DNA of 64,000 nucleotides, taken from the NCBI GenBank assembly GCA_017994695.1, contig JAGOKF010000013.1:1-64000 (forward strand), read 5' to 3'. Each line of letters opens with the position of its first letter. Position 1 is the first letter of the stretch. Positions 24,320 through 32,492 of the stretch are shown in pieces. A model generated the notes under the pieces. That model was not told where the DNA came from, did no database searches, and worked only from the letters and a program-made list of their open reading frames with translations. The DNA comes from Myxococcota bacterium. GTDB taxonomy: Bacteria; Myxococcota_A; UBA9042; DTJE01. A program made the position numbers and the translations under genes.

Positions 24320-27300
24320 AGGCCCTCCTCGAAACCCGGGGCCTGGCGCCGCCAGGTGAAGTCCAGCGCCCGCCGCTCCTCCCGGATGGCGGGAACCTCG
24401 TTCGGGCGATACCGGTGGAGCGCCTCGAGAGCCTTCCGGGTCCACTCGTTCGACACCCGGAGACGCCGGGTCTCGGACACCATCTCCTCATAGCGCCGCT
24501 GGGCCGTCTCCCGGAAGACGTGGACCCGGTCCTCGAGCATGTTCTGGTAGGTGTCCATGTCCTCCTGGGACATCTCGGGGATCTCGGCCTCGAACAGCGC
24601 CTGGGCGAACAACTCGTGAATCTGGGCCATCCGGTACGAGGCCGCCGCCGACCACTCGGCGGACTGCCAGGCCAGCACCCGCCGGTAGTCGTTCTCCAGT
24701 TCCCCGAGCATTCTGGCCTTCTTCTGGAGCAGCTGGCCCTGGACCTTCAGGGACCCCCGGAAGCGGATGTTCGAGTATTCCTCGAACCTCGGCTCGGTCA
24801 GCTGGAACAGCGCCTGGGCCGGGAACGCGGCCTCCGGGGTGTCGGGCTGCACCCCGAGGGCCTCCGCCCGGCGGACCACCTCCCGGGCCAGCCGATCGAA
24901 TTCCTTCGGGTTGTTGTCCGCCCGGGCCATCCGGGCCATCCGGGACAGGGCATCCAGGACCAGCAACGCGGCCTCCCGGGTCCCTCCGTGGACCTGCAGC
25001 AGCCGCTTCCATACCCGCAGGGCGTCCACGCCGTTCCCGTTCTTCTCCCACAACGTCCCGGCCTGGAACAGCGCCCGGGCGCTCTCGGCCGGGTCGGCGA
25101 CGCGATCGGCATACTGCTCCAGGATCCGGGCCGCGTCCCGGTACCGTTCCATGGCCTCCAGCATGTCCGCCTGGGTGACCAGTCCCAGGGGCACGTTCTC
25201 GCTCTTCGGGAAGCGGCGGATCAGATCACCCCAGACGTCCACGGCCTTCTGGAAATCGAAGACCTTCCGGGCGCTGTCGGCCAGCCGGACCAGGGCCCCC
25301 TCCACGAACGGCGATGCCGGATAGTCCCGGATCAGCCGCTCGTAGACGCGGCTCGCGGACTCGTGCCGCCGGGCCTTCTCGTAGGCCAGGGCGGCGTTCT
25401 GCAGCGCCTTGTCCGCCAGTTTGATCTTCGGGTCCTGGTCCACCACCTTCACGAATGCCTCGGCGGCCTCCACGTACTGCCCTGCCTCGAACAGCCGCTC
25501 GGCCTCCTGGAACGCCGCGCCCAGCTGGAACAGGCGGACCTCGGCGGCCAGGGCGGCCCGGTCCTCGGCCCGGCCCAGTTGCCGTTCCTCGATGCGCTGC
25601 GCCCAGATCTGGATGTTTTCCCAGTCGTTCTCCATCCGGTAGGAATTGATGATGGCCTGGGCGGAATAGATCGCCACCTGGCTGCCGGGGAAGCGTTCCA
25701 TCACCGCGGCGAACCGCTTCCGCGCTTCCTCCAGGTGCCGCCGCTGATAGAGCTCCGCCGCCACCCGGTACGCCAGGCGGGCCGGGAGTTCCGGGTCGTC
25801 GGCCCGGCCCAGGCCGTTCTGGACGTAGTAATCCACGTCCAGGATCCACTGCTGGACCAGCGGGGAGAGCGGCAGAGGCCGGACCTCCACCCGGCCCGAG
25901 ACCCCCGCCGGGGGCCGCTCCTCCTGGACCTCGCCCGCCTCGCCGGGGACGTCGGCCTGGGCCATCCGGCCGTCCTGGACGGCCTTGGCGCCCTCCTTTT
26001 CCAGGGCGTCGATGACGTTGAAGGCGGCGGCCTCCCGGTATCGCTGCTGGTTCGGCCAGTCCCGGACCCGGCGATAGATTTCCGCCGCCCGGGCGAACTC
26101 GAAACTGTAGTAGAGGCAGTCGGCCAGGTCGTAGGTGTTCTCGTATGCGTAGCGGCTGTCGGGGAAGCGCCGCAGGTAGTCCTGGAACGCCTCCGCCGCC
26201 AGCCGGTACTGCTGCACCGCCGCGGACAGGTAGGCCGGATCCCCCGACCGGACCGCCTGGTCCCGGAGCCCCTTGGCCTTGCCCTTGTGGAACTGGGCCA
26301 CCTGGTGCAGGGCGATCTCCATCCGCCGATCGACCCGCGCCAGCACCTCGGGGTGATCGCGGTTGCGCTCGTACCAGGGGGTGCCGGGACCGTAGGTCCG
26401 CACCAGGTCCTGCCGCTCGGCCACGGCCCCTTCCTCGTCCCGCATCGTCTCGTAGACCCGGATGATCTTCTCCTTGACCGCGGCATTCCGGGGGTCCATC
26501 GGGTCGAGGGCGATCACGGCCCGGTAGGCGTCCAGGGCCATCGGGTACTTCCGCTTCTCGAACTCCTGGTAGAGGGCGTCCCCGTACCGCTCCAGGACCT
26601 CGCGCTCGAATGGCTTGCCGTCCGAAAGGAAGGCGATGGCCCGGGCCACGGTGGCGTCGGGGTCCGGCAGGCCGTCGCCGTTCCAGTCCTCGTCGGCCAG
26701 ACTCAAGGCGAGGTACTCCACGGCCTCGTTGCGGATCTGGGTGGCCCGGTCGCTGCGGTCGTGCAGGCCGTCCAGGTAGTCGATCAACTGTTTGAACGTC
26801 CGGATCGCCGTCGGGTAGTCGAACATCTGGAAGTGGGACCAGGCCAGCTTGTAGAGGGCGATCCCGTAGAAGCGGGCTCCCGGGTCCCCCATCGCCTGCC
26901 GGTATGCGGCGACGGCGTCGGCGAACCGTCCCTGCTCGAAGAGGGCCTCGCCGACCATCAGCCATGCGTCCGGCACCCAGTTGCTCCGGGGATGGTCCCG
27001 GACCAGGCGCTGGAACACCTCGGTCGCCCGGTCCGGCTCGTCCACCTGTCGCAGCGTGAAGCCCAGGGCATAGAGCACCGCGTCGTTGTTCCGGAAGGAC
27101 GGGAACCGTTCCAGGATCCGCTCGTAGGTCCGGATGGCCTGGTCGAGGTTCTTCCGGGGCTCCTCGGGGGCATCGGCGACCTTCCCCCTCCGGTGGAGCG
27201 CCCGCTGCTCCTCGTAGGCGGCATAGGCCTCCATGTAGTCGTCCTGGGCCTGGTCGTAGTAGAGCTTGGCCAGCCGGAAGAGGACCTCCGGGGTGTAGAG

Positions 27301-27630
27301 GGGATGGTTCGGCTGGTGCTCGACGAACCGTTCCAGCACCGCGATGGCCTCCTTCCGGCGACCGGCCATCTCCTGGTCGAGCCTCCGGCGCTCCCTCTGA
27401 TAGGCGGCCATCAGCCCCTGCTTCTTCCGGGAAATCTCCCATTGCAGCTGGAAGACGACGTCGCTCCGGAACCGGTCCGCCGCCTCGGCGAAGGCCCGGG
27501 CATGGTCCTCCAGCTCCAGCACCCCCTGGGGCACCGGGTCTGCGGCGGGTGCCGGCTGGGCCCCTCCGAATCCGGGCACCGCCCAGATCGCCAGGAGGAC
27601 CCAGCATCCTGCCCGACTCCCCTTCACCAC
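24316..27630 (-). CDS. Large periplasmic TPR protein (GltD/NfsD-like by context)
   Basis: This 1104-residue protein has a signal peptide (GCWVLLAIWAVPGFGGAQ). The rest is almost entirely helical repeats of TPR type: EVLFRLAKLYYDQAQDDYMEA, NDAVLYALGFTLRQVDEPDRATEVFQRLVRDHP and SRYAYENTYDLADCLYYSFEFARAAEIYRRV. An EF-hand-like loop interrupts the array near residue 315 (DEDWNGDGLPDPDA). A basic-rich terminus ends near the lipoprotein start. It is probably a periplasmic scaffold between inner and outer membrane. Its start is seven bases after the preceding TPR gene's stop, and its stop overlaps the next start, which supports tight stoichiometric expression. Confidence 0.8.
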   Translation of the reverse strand: MVKGSRAGCWVLLAIWAVPGFGGAQPAPAADPVPQGVLELEDHARAFAEAADRFRSDVVFQLQWEISRKKQGLMAAYQRERRRLDQEMAGRRKEAIAVLERFVEHQPNHPLYTPEVLFRLAKLYYDQAQDDYMEAYAAYEEQRALHRRGKVADAPEEPRKNLDQAIRTYERILERFPSFRNNDAVLYALGFTLRQVDEPDRATEVFQRLVRDHPRSNWVPDAWLMVGEALFEQGRFADAVAAYRQAMGDPGARFYGIALYKLAWSHFQMFDYPTAIRTFKQLIDYLDGLHDRSDRATQIRNEAVEYLALSLADEDWNGDGLPDPDATVARAIAFLSDGKPFEREVLERYGDALYQEFEKRKYPMALDAYRAVIALDPMDPRNAAVKEKIIRVYETMRDEEGAVAERQDLVRTYGPGTPWYERNRDHPEVLARVDRRMEIALHQVAQFHKGKAKGLRDQAVRSGDPAYLSAAVQQYRLAAEAFQDYLRRFPDSRYAYENTYDLADCLYYSFEFARAAEIYRRVRDWPNQQRYREAAAFNVIDALEKEGAKAVQDGRMAQADVPGEAGEVQEERPPAGVSGRVEVRPLPLSPLVQQWILDVDYYVQNGLGRADDPELPARLAYRVAAELYQRRHLEEARKRFAAVMERFPGSQVAIYSAQAIINSYRMENDWENIQIWAQRIEERQLGRAEDRAALAAEVRLFQLGAAFQEAERLFEAGQYVEAAEAFVKVVDQDPKIKLADKALQNAALAYEKARRHESASRVYERLIRDYPASPFVEGALVRLADSARKVFDFQKAVDVWGDLIRRFPKSENVPLGLVTQADMLEAMERYRDAARILEQYADRVADPAESARALFQAGTLWEKNGNGVDALRVWKRLLQVHGGTREAALLVLDALSRMARMARADNNPKEFDRLAREVVRRAEALGVQPDTPEAAFPAQALFQLTEPRFEEYSNIRFRGSLKVQGQLLQKKARMLGELENDYRRVLAWQSAEWSAAASYRMAQIHELFAQALFEAEIPEMSQEDMDTYQNMLEDRVHVFRETAQRRYEEMVSETRRLRVSNEWTRKALEALHRYRPNEVPAIREERRALDFTWRRQAPGFEEGL

Positions 27631-27637
27631 GCCCCCC

Positions 27638-30010
27638 TCACCTGGCCGGCTGCCCCGGCTCCCCCGGCACCGGAGCCGTGGCCGGTTTCAGCGGTTTCAG
27701 GGCCTTGCCGGCGGCCTCCAGGGCCCGGATCCGCTCCGAGTAGGCCTTCCCCAGCGACTGCTGCCGTTCCTCGACCTCGGCGGCCGCCTGCCAGGCCATC
27801 TCGACCAGGCCCAGGTCCGCCTCCAGTAGTGCCACCCCCAGCCGATCCCGGACCATGCGCAGGGCCCGCACCACCTCGCCCCGGGAGACCGACGCGACCT
27901 CCATGCCGGTGGTCTCGAAGGCTCCGGCGGCCGCTTCCAGGACCCCCGTCGCCCGGGTCACCTGGGCCTGCAGTTCCTGGGCGCCGCGGGACGCGGCCCC
28001 TGACACGGCCTCGTCCACCTCCGCGATGGCCCCCAGGGCCTGCTCCGCCCGGTCCGCCAGGGCGCCCACCGACGCCACCAGCCGTCCGTCCTCCGGCGAG
28101 AGCCCCGTCACGCCCCGCCACCGCCGGGCTTCCTCGAGGGCCCGTTCGATCGCCTGGCGCCGCATCCGGTTCTCGGCCGCCAGGTCCTCGGGGGAATTGA
28201 CCGACACCCCCTCCTGGACCAGCGTTTCCTTCATCGACGCGACGGCCTGTTCCAGGGAGGCCAGGGAGGCCCGCTGCCGGGAGATCTCCTGCTGGATGCG
28301 CGCCTCCCGGTCCGGCCTCCAGGCGACTCCCGCCTCCCGCTGCTCCCGCATCCATTCCAGGATGGCCTGCAACTGGGTCCTCTGGACCTTCAGCAGGGAC
28401 TCCAACAGGAACACCTCCTGGCCCAGCGCCGACAGTTCCCGGGACATCGTCCGCTCCCGGGCCAGGAACTCCTCCCGGGTGACCGGAAGCCGGTCGATCT
28501 CCGCCTCCCAGTCCCCGTCCCGGCCACCGCCCCCCTCGACCGCCGATCGCGCCGGCTCAGGCAGCCGGGGCAGGACGGTCTTCCGCAGGAAGGCCAGCGC
28601 CGTCCGCAGGGCCCGCAGCACCCGTCCCTCGGCCTCCCGGTCCTGGAGGTAGCGCTCCTTCAGCGAGGGGAAGACCTCCATCCTGCTGCCGGAACGCAGC
28701 GCCCAGGACAGGGACCGGGCGAGTTCCAGTCCCTCCTGGATCTCCTGTCGCTGCACCCGGAGGTCCTCGAACATCCGGATCAGGTCCTTCAGCCCGGGGT
28801 CGTCCTGGATCCAGCGCTCGGCCTGCTCCCCCAGGGGGGACACCCCGTCCTTGCGGTCGTCGCCCCGCCCCGTTCGAAAGTCCAGCCAGGCATCCAGTCG
28901 GCGACTGTCCCCCAGGAGCCGGTCCATCTCCTCCCGGACCGGTCGCACCTGGGACGTGAGTTCCTGGTAGGCCGCCTCGGCGCCCGCCCGGTCCCGCATC
29001 CGGACGAGCACCCGGCCCCGGAGCGCCCGGGCCTTCATCGCCAGTTCCCCGTCGGGGGAGGTCATCAGCAGGACGTCGAGGGACCGGACCGCTCCCGGGA
29101 GGTCCCCGGCCTTGTAGTGGGCCCACGCCAGTTCGAAGATCGCCTCGGGAAAGGAGGCGCTCCGGGCATCGAGGTCCTGGAGCACCGACATGCACTCGGC
29201 CACCCGGTCCTGGGAGCAGAGCACCCGGCCCTGGGCAAGGACCGCGGCCCCCCGGACCAGCACGTCGTCGTCGGTCCGGACCGGGGCCGCGGCCGAGGCG
29301 GCGAACCGGCCGAAGGCCTCCAGGAGGTCCCCCCGGGCGGCCGCGATGACCCCCAGCAGGTACTGGGCCCGGCCGAACATCGGGGAATCCGCCGGGATCC
29401 GCCCCAGGACCGCCGCGGCCTCGGCCGAACGGCCGGCGATCCGGAGCCACTTGCCGTAGGCATACTGCAGTTCCGGCGGGGCCCCCGGACTCCGGGCGAG
29501 GTCCTCCAGGTCGGCCACCCCTTCCTGTTGGGCCTCCTCGGCCGCGATCTCGAACACCCGGGCCAGGGACCGGGACCGGTACGGCTCCGGGGTCGCCTGG
29601 GCGGCGAACCGGAAGGCCTGCTGGGCCCGGACCAGCGCCCCCATCCGCCAGAGGCACTCCCCCACCTGGAAGACCGATCGGGCCCATCCCGGGTGTCCCC
29701 GGTACTCGGGGTTCTCCGCCAGGTCCCGGTAGAGCACCGCGGCTTTCCCGTACTGCCCCAGTTCGAAGAAGAGGTCGGCGTCGATCACCCGGCGTTCCAC
29801 CGGGAAGTCCCGGACCCGGGGCCGCAGCGTCGCCAGTTCCCGGCGGCCCGCCGTGACGAGGTTCTCGGCGGCCTGCATGTCCGCCAGGGCCGCGTCCAGG
29901 GAGACCGACTCCCGGCCATCCCCGGGCCCCGCCGGCGCGGCGAGGGCCGGGGACAGGCACCCCAGCACCAGCAGGCCGACCAACGGGTTCCGGAACCGCC
30001 TGGCCCCCAT
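27638..30010 (-). CDS. Secreted TPR and coiled-coil protein of the envelope operon
   Basis: The ATG at 30010 gives 790 residues with a signal peptide (NPLVGLLVLGCLSPALAAP). The N-terminal 350 residues are TPR-like: FFELGQYGKAAVLYRDLAE, VFQVGECLWRMGALVRAQQAF, IFELAWAHYKAGDLPGAVRSL. The C-terminal 400 residues form long heptad-rich helices, for example around LSALGQEVFLLESLLKVQRTQ and ISRQRASLASLEQAVASMKE. They end with a short Pro-rich tail. It is a second scaffold candidate, similar in size class to GltC-like proteins, though homology cannot be claimed. Neighbours are 14 bases upstream and 7 bases downstream. Confidence 0.75.
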   Translation of the reverse strand: MGARRFRNPLVGLLVLGCLSPALAAPAGPGDGRESVSLDAALADMQAAENLVTAGRRELATLRPRVRDFPVERRVIDADLFFELGQYGKAAVLYRDLAENPEYRGHPGWARSVFQVGECLWRMGALVRAQQAFRFAAQATPEPYRSRSLARVFEIAAEEAQQEGVADLEDLARSPGAPPELQYAYGKWLRIAGRSAEAAAVLGRIPADSPMFGRAQYLLGVIAAARGDLLEAFGRFAASAAAPVRTDDDVLVRGAAVLAQGRVLCSQDRVAECMSVLQDLDARSASFPEAIFELAWAHYKAGDLPGAVRSLDVLLMTSPDGELAMKARALRGRVLVRMRDRAGAEAAYQELTSQVRPVREEMDRLLGDSRRLDAWLDFRTGRGDDRKDGVSPLGEQAERWIQDDPGLKDLIRMFEDLRVQRQEIQEGLELARSLSWALRSGSRMEVFPSLKERYLQDREAEGRVLRALRTALAFLRKTVLPRLPEPARSAVEGGGGRDGDWEAEIDRLPVTREEFLARERTMSRELSALGQEVFLLESLLKVQRTQLQAILEWMREQREAGVAWRPDREARIQQEISRQRASLASLEQAVASMKETLVQEGVSVNSPEDLAAENRMRRQAIERALEEARRWRGVTGLSPEDGRLVASVGALADRAEQALGAIAEVDEAVSGAASRGAQELQAQVTRATGVLEAAAGAFETTGMEVASVSRGEVVRALRMVRDRLGVALLEADLGLVEMAWQAAAEVEERQQSLGKAYSERIRALEAAGKALKPLKPATAPVPGEPGQPAR

Positions 30011-30024
30011 TCCCTGGCGCCTCC

Positions 30025-30693
30025 CTACCGGGTTTCCCCCTCGGGGGCCGCGGATTCCACGGCCCGTTGCTGCTGCGTCTCGAACCGGATGGAGGGGCGA
30101 TCCTCCAGGCGCGTTGCCGCACCGCCCTTCTCGAAGGCCACGGCCCGGACCCGCACCGCGCGGCCCTGGGTGGCCACGAACGGCACCGAGGCCTTGACCC
30201 GGAACACGTAGCCCCCCAGGTAGGAAAAGACCGTGCTGTTGCCCCGGAACAGCATCTCGACCTCCAGGACGTGGTTCCCGGGGGACACGCTGCCCTCGAA
30301 GACCCGGAACTCCTTCCGGTCCAGCGCCCCGTCCCGGTTGGCCTGGTAGTAGATCCGCTCCCCGTCGAGGGAGAAGATGACCTCCTCCAGGCTCAGCGCC
30401 GCCGAGAGTTCGTTGACCTGGACCACCTCGATCCGGGCGTCGGTGATCAGGTTCTGCAGGATCTGTTCCCGCAGCAGCATCAGTTGGGTCTTCGCGTCGA
30501 AGACCTGGCCCTTCAGTTCCTCGACCCGCTGCCGCAACTGGCGCAGGCGCACCGAGGATCCCCCATCGGCGACGCCTCCGGCGGTCCCGGCGGTGCCGGG
30601 GGCCGTCCCCGGGCCCTGGGGCGGGGCCTCCTGGCCCCTGGCCACCGCGGCGCCCAGCACCAGCACCATCCACGCCAGACGACCCGTTCTCAT
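30025..30693 (-). CDS. Secreted coiled-coil / beta-domain protein of the envelope operon
   Basis: This 222-residue protein has a signal peptide (RLAWMVLVLGAAVARGQ) and a Gly/Pro/Ala spacer. A coiled coil follows (SVRLRQLRQRVEELKGQVFDAKT), then a beta-rich domain: LSLEEVIFSLDGERIYYQAN, SPGNHVLEVEMLFRGNST, FSYLGGYVFRVKASVPF. The latter resembles the immunoglobulin-like fold of surface adaptor proteins. It follows the tandem PilZ gene by 14 bases and precedes the TPR genes by 14 bases. No named family. Confidence 0.7.
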   Translation of the reverse strand: MRTGRLAWMVLVLGAAVARGQEAPPQGPGTAPGTAGTAGGVADGGSSVRLRQLRQRVEELKGQVFDAKTQLMLLREQILQNLITDARIEVVQVNELSAALSLEEVIFSLDGERIYYQANRDGALDRKEFRVFEGSVSPGNHVLEVEMLFRGNSTVFSYLGGYVFRVKASVPFVATQGRAVRVRAVAFEKGGAATRLEDRPSIRFETQQQRAVESAAPEGETR

Positions 30694-30707
30694 CGGGAAC
30701 CTCCCCC

Positions 30708-31430
30708 TCAGGCCGACTCCCGTCCGAAATCCTCGACGAACCGATGGAGGGCCTCCGCCGCGGCGCCGGAGACTCCGAGAAACTCGATGCCCATGCCCGA
30801 GGACCCGGGGGATTTCGGATCCGGGGCGCGGCTCCAGGCCACCCGCCCGTTCACCCGGTGCACCCGGTCGGCCCCCGGCAGGTAGAGGTCCACCAGCACC
30901 GAAGCCCCCGGTTCGGCCGGGTGGAGGGTGCGCAGGAAGATGCCCCCCTCCGAGATGTTCACCACATAGGAGTCCCGCCCCGGACGATCGGCACCGAAGA
31001 ACCGGACGGGGATCACGTCGCCGGGGTCCTCGGGACCCACGGTGGGGAGCGCCGATTGCTCGTATTCCATCCCCCGGTGAAGGCAGAAGTCCACGAAGGC
31101 CCGGATCGCCTTGTCGCTGTCCGGGGCGAGGCGCGGAAACAGCACCATCATGCCCCCCAGCAGCCCCTGGTCCGGGTCCTCGGCCCTGGACCACAGCACG
31201 CGGCCCTCGACCTCCTGGGCCTCCTGCTGCCCCGGCAGCACGAACCGCAGGCGGATGGGCCGCCCCTCGGGGAAGGGTTCGGGGTGGTACACGTGCATCC
31301 CCGACGCCGAGACCCGCTGGCACCGCCCCCGCAACACCCGTTCCCCGTCGGAGGCCTCCACCAGGAAGGCGAAGTACACCCGGCGCCATCTCCGCTTCTC
31401 GATGCCCGACTGGCGGGATTCCTCCTCCAT
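30708..31430 (-). CDS. Tandem PilZ-domain protein
   Basis: This 240-residue cytoplasmic protein contains two PilZ units. The first (about 10-120) has KRRWRRVYF in place of RxxxR and CQRVSASGMHVY as the second motif. The second (about 135-235) has RDSYVVNISEGGIFLRT, a good (D/N)xSxxG motif, but no clear RxxxR. The ligand site of each unit is therefore partly degenerate, and c-di-GMP binding is likely for the pair but not certain. It is the second gene of the long envelope operon, 28 bases after a single-PilZ gene. Confidence 0.82.
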   Translation of the reverse strand: MEEESRQSGIEKRRWRRVYFAFLVEASDGERVLRGRCQRVSASGMHVYHPEPFPEGRPIRLRFVLPGQQEAQEVEGRVLWSRAEDPDQGLLGGMMVLFPRLAPDSDKAIRAFVDFCLHRGMEYEQSALPTVGPEDPGDVIPVRFFGADRPGRDSYVVNISEGGIFLRTLHPAEPGASVLVDLYLPGADRVHRVNGRVAWSRAPDPKSPGSSGMGIEFLGVSGAAAEALHRFVEDFGRESA

Positions 31431-31458
31431 CGGCCCCTCCTGTCACTCCGGTCGCCCG

Positions 31459-31815
31459 TCACTCGTCGAAGAACAGCGCCTCGTGCTGCTTCAGGTACTG
31501 GTCTATCGCCTGGGACACCCGGTCCGGCAGCGACAGGAACCGGACTCCCATGCCCGGCATCAGTTCCCCGGACCCGTCCCGGACCCAGCGGACCTCCGCC
31601 TCGGCCTCCACCGGGTCCTGGAGCGTCGGCAGGCGGAAGCGGACCGTCAGCCGGGTGCCCACGGGGGGCGGGGAAGGCACCGCGATGAAGAGTCCCCCGG
31701 TGCTGATGTTCCGGGAGAATCCCGTGTAGAACCGATCGTCCGATTCCAGTTCGACCGACGCCTCGTACTGCAGGCGCGGAGACTGGCGCAGGTCCCGCTT
31801 CTCGGTCTCTGTCAC
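31459..31815 (-). CDS. Single-domain PilZ protein
   Basis: This 118-residue protein carries both PilZ signatures: RQSPRLQYEA (RxxxR) and FSRNISTGGLFIAV (NxSxxG). The rest follows the barrel pattern (VGTRLTVRFRLP, EAEAEVRWVRD, GMGVRFLSL). The intact motifs predict c-di-GMP binding. It is the first gene behind the extended -10 promoter at 31855-31863 and has an AAGGAGGGG ribosome-binding site. It is probably the regulatory input for the envelope machine encoded downstream. Confidence 0.9.
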   Translation of the reverse strand: MTETEKRDLRQSPRLQYEASVELESDDRFYTGFSRNISTGGLFIAVPSPPPVGTRLTVRFRLPTLQDPVEAEAEVRWVRDGSGELMPGMGVRFLSLPDRVSQAIDQYLKQHEALFFDE

Positions 31816-31854
31816 GAAACCCCTCCTTCCGCTCCACCGGACCGTCGAGGGGGA

Positions 31855-31863
31855 ATTATACCA
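31855..31863 (-). promoter_or_regulatory. Extended -10 promoter of the PilZ / envelope-machine operon
   Basis: The minus strand reads TGGTATAAT: a perfect TATAAT (31855-31860) with the TGn extension. No good -35 lies upstream, as is usual for extended -10 promoters. It is 40 bases before the first PilZ start codon and is the only AT-rich spot in the area. It could transcribe eleven genes down to 18627. Confidence 0.65.
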
Positions 31864-31924
31864 TACCGCCCGGAGAACTTCCCATGGAGCCCGCCGGGTG
31901 CGTTTTCCGATCCCAGTCCGCCGG

Positions 31925-32308
31925 TCATCCCGCCCCCTGTCCGAAGAGGTCCTCCTCCACCAGCCTCGCCAGGTACCGGGTCAGGCGCCGGTGGTCCTCC
32001 GGGGACATGTGCAGGAAGCGGACCCCCATGCCGGGCGGCGGGGAGGCCCCCCCGTCGGGGGAACCGCGGCGGACCCAGACCACCTCCGCCTGGATCGACA
32101 GGGGGGCCTGCTCCTCGTCCACGTAGAAGCGAAGGTGCGTGACGGTCCCCGTGGGAAGGAGGTTCGGCGTCTTCACGAAGGCTCCGCCGAGGCTCAGGTT
32201 GGTCATCAGGGAATCGGTCTCCTCGAGATCCAGGTCCCTGCGGAACACCGCCAGGAGCCGGGTTTCGAACCGCGGATGCTTCCGGTGGTCCCTCGAACCC
32301 GAGTCCAT
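31925..32308 (-). CDS. PilZ-domain protein
   Basis: The ATG at 32308 is preceded by an AAAGGAGG ribosome-binding site; the frame runs further upstream but without coding character. The 127-residue protein has HRKHPRFET (RxxxR-like: RKHPR) and LMTNLSLGGAFVKT (NxSxxG), then VTHLRFYVDEE, IQAEVVWVRRG and GMGVRFLHM. It is therefore a canonical single PilZ protein, paralogous to the one at 31459. It lies upstream of the extended -10 promoter and so has its own expression, though it probably belongs to the same regulatory unit. Confidence 0.88.
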   Translation of the reverse strand: MDSGSRDHRKHPRFETRLLAVFRRDLDLEETDSLMTNLSLGGAFVKTPNLLPTGTVTHLRFYVDEEQAPLSIQAEVVWVRRGSPDGGASPPPGMGVRFLHMSPEDHRRLTRYLARLVEEDLFGQGAG

Positions 32309-32399
32309 CCCCGCCTCCTTTCCCCCGGCCACGGGACGGGACGATCCGCATCCCTCAACCCGGAACGCCATCGAAGGTTCACGCCTTCGGCAGCGACAA

Positions 32400-32429
32400 T
32401 TCACGCCTCCAGTGGCGGCATCCTATGAT
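32400..32429 (+). promoter_or_regulatory. Candidate promoter of the YncE/phosphatase lipoprotein operon
   Basis: TTCACG (32400-32405) and TATGAT (32424-32429) are 18 bases apart, 63 bases before the start codon. The -10 matches consensus at five of six positions. Confidence 0.5.
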
Positions 32430-32492
32430 ATGGTGGATCATGCGCTATTGGGGAAGAAAAATCCCGCCCCTCGCCACTGAGGAACAACGGCC

